A DNA stretch of 64,000 bases from Cercis canadensis (taxonomy: Eukaryota; Streptophyta; Magnoliopsida; Fabales; Fabaceae). Every line of letters starts with the position of its first letter. Position 1 is the stretch's first letter. Shown in pieces: positions 60,151 to 64,000 of the stretch. The translations under genes and the position numbers were made by a program. The DNA lies in NCBI GenBank assembly GCA_003255065.1, contig QAOA01002999.1:168738-232737 (forward strand), in the 5' to 3' direction. The notes below the pieces were generated by a model. It saw only the letters and a list, made by a program, of their open reading frames with translations. It did no database searches and had not been told where the DNA came from.

Positions 60151-62076
60151 ATGAGTTCAATCTCACAATCCTACAAAACCAACCCTGTTGACTTCAATCA
60201 TCTAATCCCATTGGACTTCAATGGTGTCACCAACCTTCCAAATTCCCATGTATGGATTGATTCCAAAGAGCAACCAGTTGTTGATCCAGTTACCTACGGA
60301 TCATTGCCCCTCATTGACCTTTGTGACCCAAATGCAATGTCACTGATAAGACAAGCATGTGAGAAATGGGGTGTATTCCAAGTTATCAACCATGGCATTT
60401 CCCTAAACCTCCTGGAAGAAGTCGAGGTTCAATGTCGATTATTGTTTTGCTTGACAACTCAACAGAAACTCGCTGCGCTCCGGCCACGGGACGGCATCAC
60501 AGGCTATGGGATGCCTCAAACTACGAAATTCTTTCCAAAGCTCATGTGGACAGAAGGCTTCTCAATAATTGACTCTCCTATGGAGGATGCCACTAAACTT
60601 TGGCCCGATCAACCAGACCAGCAAACAAAATTCTGGTAACAACATGCCTATATAATATATACATTACTTTATGTCCTTAACTAATGAAGTTAATTATCCT
60701 CTCCCTATATATATATATATATAATGTTTTAGAGTTTCAAGTTAAGTGCAGCCACGTAATGATCGTGTGGTGCACAAGGCTTGTCAAATTGTAGTATACA
60801 TAGTCCATATGTGTATAGTGCTTCCTTATTATCTGTGGTGGATTTGATAAAATAGTGCAAAAAGATCGATGCTCGCTTCTATAAAGTCAAGTTCCGTGAG
60901 TCATCAAGAACTGAGAAGGGCATTGCACTTGATTGACCCAATCATAACTCATGTTAAAATTTAGTTCAATGCACGCACGCACCAACCAGAATGATTTGCA
61001 TTGCTCGTGAATTGCAGCTGTAGTGGTACTGTGGGAGTATGATATGTGGTATATTACAAGGATTTGCATTGCTCATAAATACGTAGGTGCTTTGTTGATT
61101 ATAATCCGTAACCTCAATCTCATTTATCTTCCACCCAATATCAAGACAAGCTACACTTCTCGTCTTTCCATAAATTAAAGAGAATACCTTGCAATTAGAA
61201 GGAGGCACTCCCAAATTCTAACAATTCTCATTTTAAAATAAGTTATGACCCATAGATAAGGATCATATTGAGAGAGATCAGTATTTGGGTCCTAGTCTTG
61301 AAATTATATGTGCATAATTGGTTGTACTTCGTTTTGTTGGCAAGAAATGAAACGAATCTCAGATGAAAGTTTGAAAATAATAGTTAAGAATATTTTAGTT
61401 CATTTACTTGTACAATTTCTCTTGCACTTTTCCAATTCTATTAAATTTGTGATATTTCCTTTAAGTTAACGGTTCTTGGTGCAGTGACGTAATGGAGAAG
61501 TACCAAAGGGAGATGAAAGCATTTAGTGAGAGAATGACCGAGCTGATGCTTGGATCATTGGGGTTAACCCTAGAAGATATCCAATGGTGCAAATCTAGAG
61601 AGGACTTCAGCAAACATCAATCTGTGCTTCAGCTGAACTCATACCCAGCTTGTCCAGACGCCGACCGTGTCATGGGCAGAGCTCCTCATACCGATACATC
61701 ATTGCTGACAGTTCTCAACCAATGCAATGCTATTGGTTTGCAAGTCCTTGTAGATGCTATCGGATGGGTGCCAGTCCCTCCAATCAATGGTGCACTTGTT
61801 GTCAATCTTGGTGACTTAATGCAAATACTCTCTAATGGCCAATTCAAAAGCATATTGCATCGTGGTCTGGTGAACAAGACACATCATCGTATCTCAACTG
61901 CATATTTCTTTGGCCCACCAAGGGATGTGGAAGTATCACCCTTGAGTAGATTGATTGACCATGATCATCCCCCACTCTATAGCGCAGTGACATGGAAAGA
62001 ATACCTCCAAATGAAAGCAATACATTTTAACAATGCACTTGAGCATCTTAGGAACAAATCCGCAGCAAAAAATTAG
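60151..62076 (+). CDS. GA3ox: gibberellin 3-beta-dioxygenase (GA3-oxidase), two exons
   Basis: Exon 1 is 60151-60635, exon 2 is 61485-62076; GT-AG intron of 849 bases, phase 2. Together they encode 358 residues, usual for the family. The enzyme is a cytosolic Fe(II)/2-oxoglutarate dioxygenase that 3-beta-hydroxylates GA9/GA20 to bioactive GA4/GA1. The N-terminal DIOX_N part has PLIDLCDP and KWGVFQVINHGI. The core has LQLNSYPACP (about 210-219), iron ligands H230, D232 and H287, and the 2-oxoglutarate pair R297-x-S299. FFPKLMWTEGFSI is a GA3ox hallmark. The start is the first Met, in a weak AAGAATGAG context. No lost residue seen. The paralogue number is not assignable. Confidence 0.92.
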
Positions 62077-62566
62077 GCTAACTAGTCGAGCAGGTCCTTA
62101 AAGGGAACACCAAGTCCAAAGCCAAAATGTCGAGGTCCAATGTTGTCAAGATCGAAGTTCAAGTTATGAACTAAAGTCCAAGAGTCGTTTTCTTTTTACT
62201 TGTTCTTTCTAGAGTTTCTATCATCTTGTTTCTTTTGGTTTGAATCCTTGTCCAATAGACCTAGTCCATAGCCTCTATCATATTTTTCATCAATAAAGTT
62301 TGACTTGTTTTGAGGATATGGTGGATTTTTGTTTACTTAAAACGAGAAAATCTTATATCTTTTTTTGCAGTCGAAATCCAAGACAGTGCATTGATTCAAA
62401 GCAAGGAACCAAGAGGACAACCAATCCTTGAAGAGCAAGAAGATTTCCAAATCAAGGGACTCTATGGAAAACCAAGAAAAGAAAAAAGAGGAATAGTAAA
62501 TGAGAAAAAAGGTCACGAGACGAAAATAGAAAAGAAGAAATGGGCAGGAGGGAGAGCTTTCAGGAA
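62077..62566. other. 3' flank of the GA3ox gene
   Basis: Holds the polyadenylation candidate. A plus-strand frame at 62310-62621 is Lys/Glu-rich; it looks like chance or old transposon sequence and runs into the direct repeat. No supported gene. Confidence 0.45.
62292..62297 (+). terminator. candidate polyadenylation signal of GA3ox
   Basis: AATAAA 216 bases after the stop codon, followed by a GT-rich stretch. Confidence 0.45.
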
Positions 62567-63906
62567 ACTAGCTAGAAAGATTAAGAAAGAGGATATAACT
62601 AAAATAAGAAAAAACACATAGGGGTTGATCTCGTTTCAATTCAGCTCAAACTAAATTTGGCCTTGTCTAAACTAAGCCAAACTAAGAAGACTTATTTTTT
62701 TTTTTATATACAAATCTCAATTTGGAGGTCCAAACCCAATTTTAACCTCTATAATTCAGCCCATTGAACTGGTTTCAAAAATATTAACAATCCTATAATC
62801 AACAACAAATCAAAATCACTTTCTTATTCGTCTTAATCAACCACAAATTAATAAGAATTTTATTCTACTTAATCAACCAAAAATGAAGAAGGAATTTTTT
62901 TCTTCTTAATCAACCAAAAATTAAGAAGGGCTTTTATACATTTTAATCAACCACAAATTTAGAAGGATTTTATTTGTTTTAATCAAACAAAAATTAAAAG
63001 GATTTTCATTCTTCTTCATCAAACACAAATTAAGATTAATTTTAATTCTGCTTAATCAATCACAAATTAATAAAGACTTTTCTTCTTCTTAGTCATCCAA
63101 AATTAAAAAATTTTTTTTTTTTTTTTGTCAACCAAAAACTGAGAGGAATTTTTAATGTTCTTAATCGACCACAAATTAAGAAAAAATTGTATTCCTCTTA
63201 ATCAACCATAAATTAATAAGGATTTCATTCTTCTTAATCAGTTAAGAAAGATTTATATTCTTTTTAATGATCTATAAATCAAGATGAACTTTTATACCTG
63301 CTAATCAAAAAAAAAAAAAAGTTGGAGAAAATTTTCATTCTTCTTAATCAACCACAAACTACATAGAATATTTATTCCTCTTATTCAACCAGAAATTAAG
63401 AAGAATTATTATTTTACTTAATCATAATGAGGAAGGATTTTACTCTTCTTATATAGTTAACCCGAAATTAAGAAGGACTTTTATTGTTTTGATCAACAAC
63501 AAAATAAGAAATTAAGCACCATTTTTTATTCTTCTTAGTCAACCAAAAATTAAGAAGAATTTTCAATTATTCTATAACAACCACAACTAAAAAGATCAAT
63601 TTTATTCTTAACCTACAAGACATAAAAAGATTTTTTATTTTCCTAGATCAAGCACAATTATGAAGAATTTTTAATCTTCTAAATTAACCAAAAATTTAGA
63701 AGGATTCTTATTCTTCTTAATTAAGCACAAATTAAGAAGAATTCTTATTTCTTTTCATTAATTGTAAATTAAGAAGAATTCTTATTCTCCTTAATTAGGG
63801 GTGGAAAATGAATGGAGGTGAATAAATATCCATTTATCTATTTATTCCTATTATTTAATATTTGTTGTTGTTATCATCATTATCATCATCTTCAAATCGG
63901 TTAATT
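62567..63906 (+). repeat. 1.3-kb direct repeat, copy 2
   Basis: Same order of units as 57369-58692, from GGCTAGAAAG-like sequence through AGGGGTTGA and the hairpin-like array to GGGTGGAAAATGAATGGAGG and TTGTTGTTGTTATCATCAT. The copies diverge at both outer edges. Confidence 0.75.
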
Positions 63907-64000
63907 GACCAAAAAAATTTCAAATTATTTATGCAAATGGAGCTGTTTTGAAATGATTTACTTAAATGGGGCTTATTTTGGTTAAAATATAATTAAGGTA

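Noticed and set aside
62310..62621. Lys/Glu-rich frame downstream of GA3ox
   Set aside because: AT/purine-rich composition, overlaps the direct repeat and the polyadenylation zone; no recognisable domain.
57369..63906. Reading the two 1.3-kb direct repeats as LTRs of an element that captured GA3ox
   Set aside because: No TG...CA ends, primer site, purine tract or target duplication; a segmental duplication or dispersed repeat fits better.

Overview
This is a nuclear genome segment from a flowering plant, most likely a woody eudicot. The evidence is GT-AG spliced genes of plant-only families (a GONST-type nucleotide-sugar transporter and a gibberellin 3-oxidase), plant Ty1/copia (including Sirevirus-like), Ty3/gypsy Tat/Ogre, MULE and hAT elements, and an integrated caulimovirid. 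The species cannot be named from the sequence. Isolated single N bases with duplicated flanks show a draft assembly with imperfectly closed gaps.

Only two host genes look intact. (1) A nine-exon GONST2-like GDP-sugar transporter lies on the minus strand at 16143-19623; its exons join to exactly 385 codons. (2) A two-exon gibberellin 3-oxidase lies on the plus strand at 60151-62076 and encodes 358 residues. About 4 kb upstream of the latter is a lone 3' exon of another gibberellin oxidase (GA20-oxidase-like) with a nonsense codon. Everything else is mobile, viral or repeat DNA, much of it nested.

Layout. 1-4251: decayed Sirevirus-like copia, minus strand, running off the left edge. 4986-14244: hAT-type element with an 8-bp target duplication; it holds a Pack-MULE (5482-9558) with fragments of a remorin gene and of a probable DUF3615 gene, itself hit by a solo LTR (5599-6876), and also a Tat/Ogre solo LTR (9666-13487 plus a duplicated tail). 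16.1-20.7 kb: transporter gene. 20.93-23.55 kb: a MULE containing a second MULE (21921-23319) of the same family as the first, carrying a trihelix-like fragment. 24.07-44.27 kb: a near genome-length endogenous pararetrovirus on the minus strand, bounded on both sides by (TA)n microsatellites and split in its first open reading frame by a 12.6-kb gag-only Tat/Ogre retrotransposon (29968-42528). 44.5-48.2 kb: decayed copia. 48325-54538: structurally complete copia with 237-bp LTRs, interrupted in its reverse transcriptase active-site motif by another solo LTR (49518-50806). 55.9-64 kb: the GA-oxidase region, where two direct copies of a 1.3-kb AT-rich hairpin-repeat block flank the GA3ox gene.

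The most notable items are the pararetrovirus/Tat nest and its (TA)n boundaries, the gag-only Tat element with a tandem array in its 3' untranslated region, the Pack-MULEs, and the GA-oxidase locus with flanking repeats and a duplicated leader that includes the start codon. I did not find a convincing wholly new biological system; the novelty here is structural.
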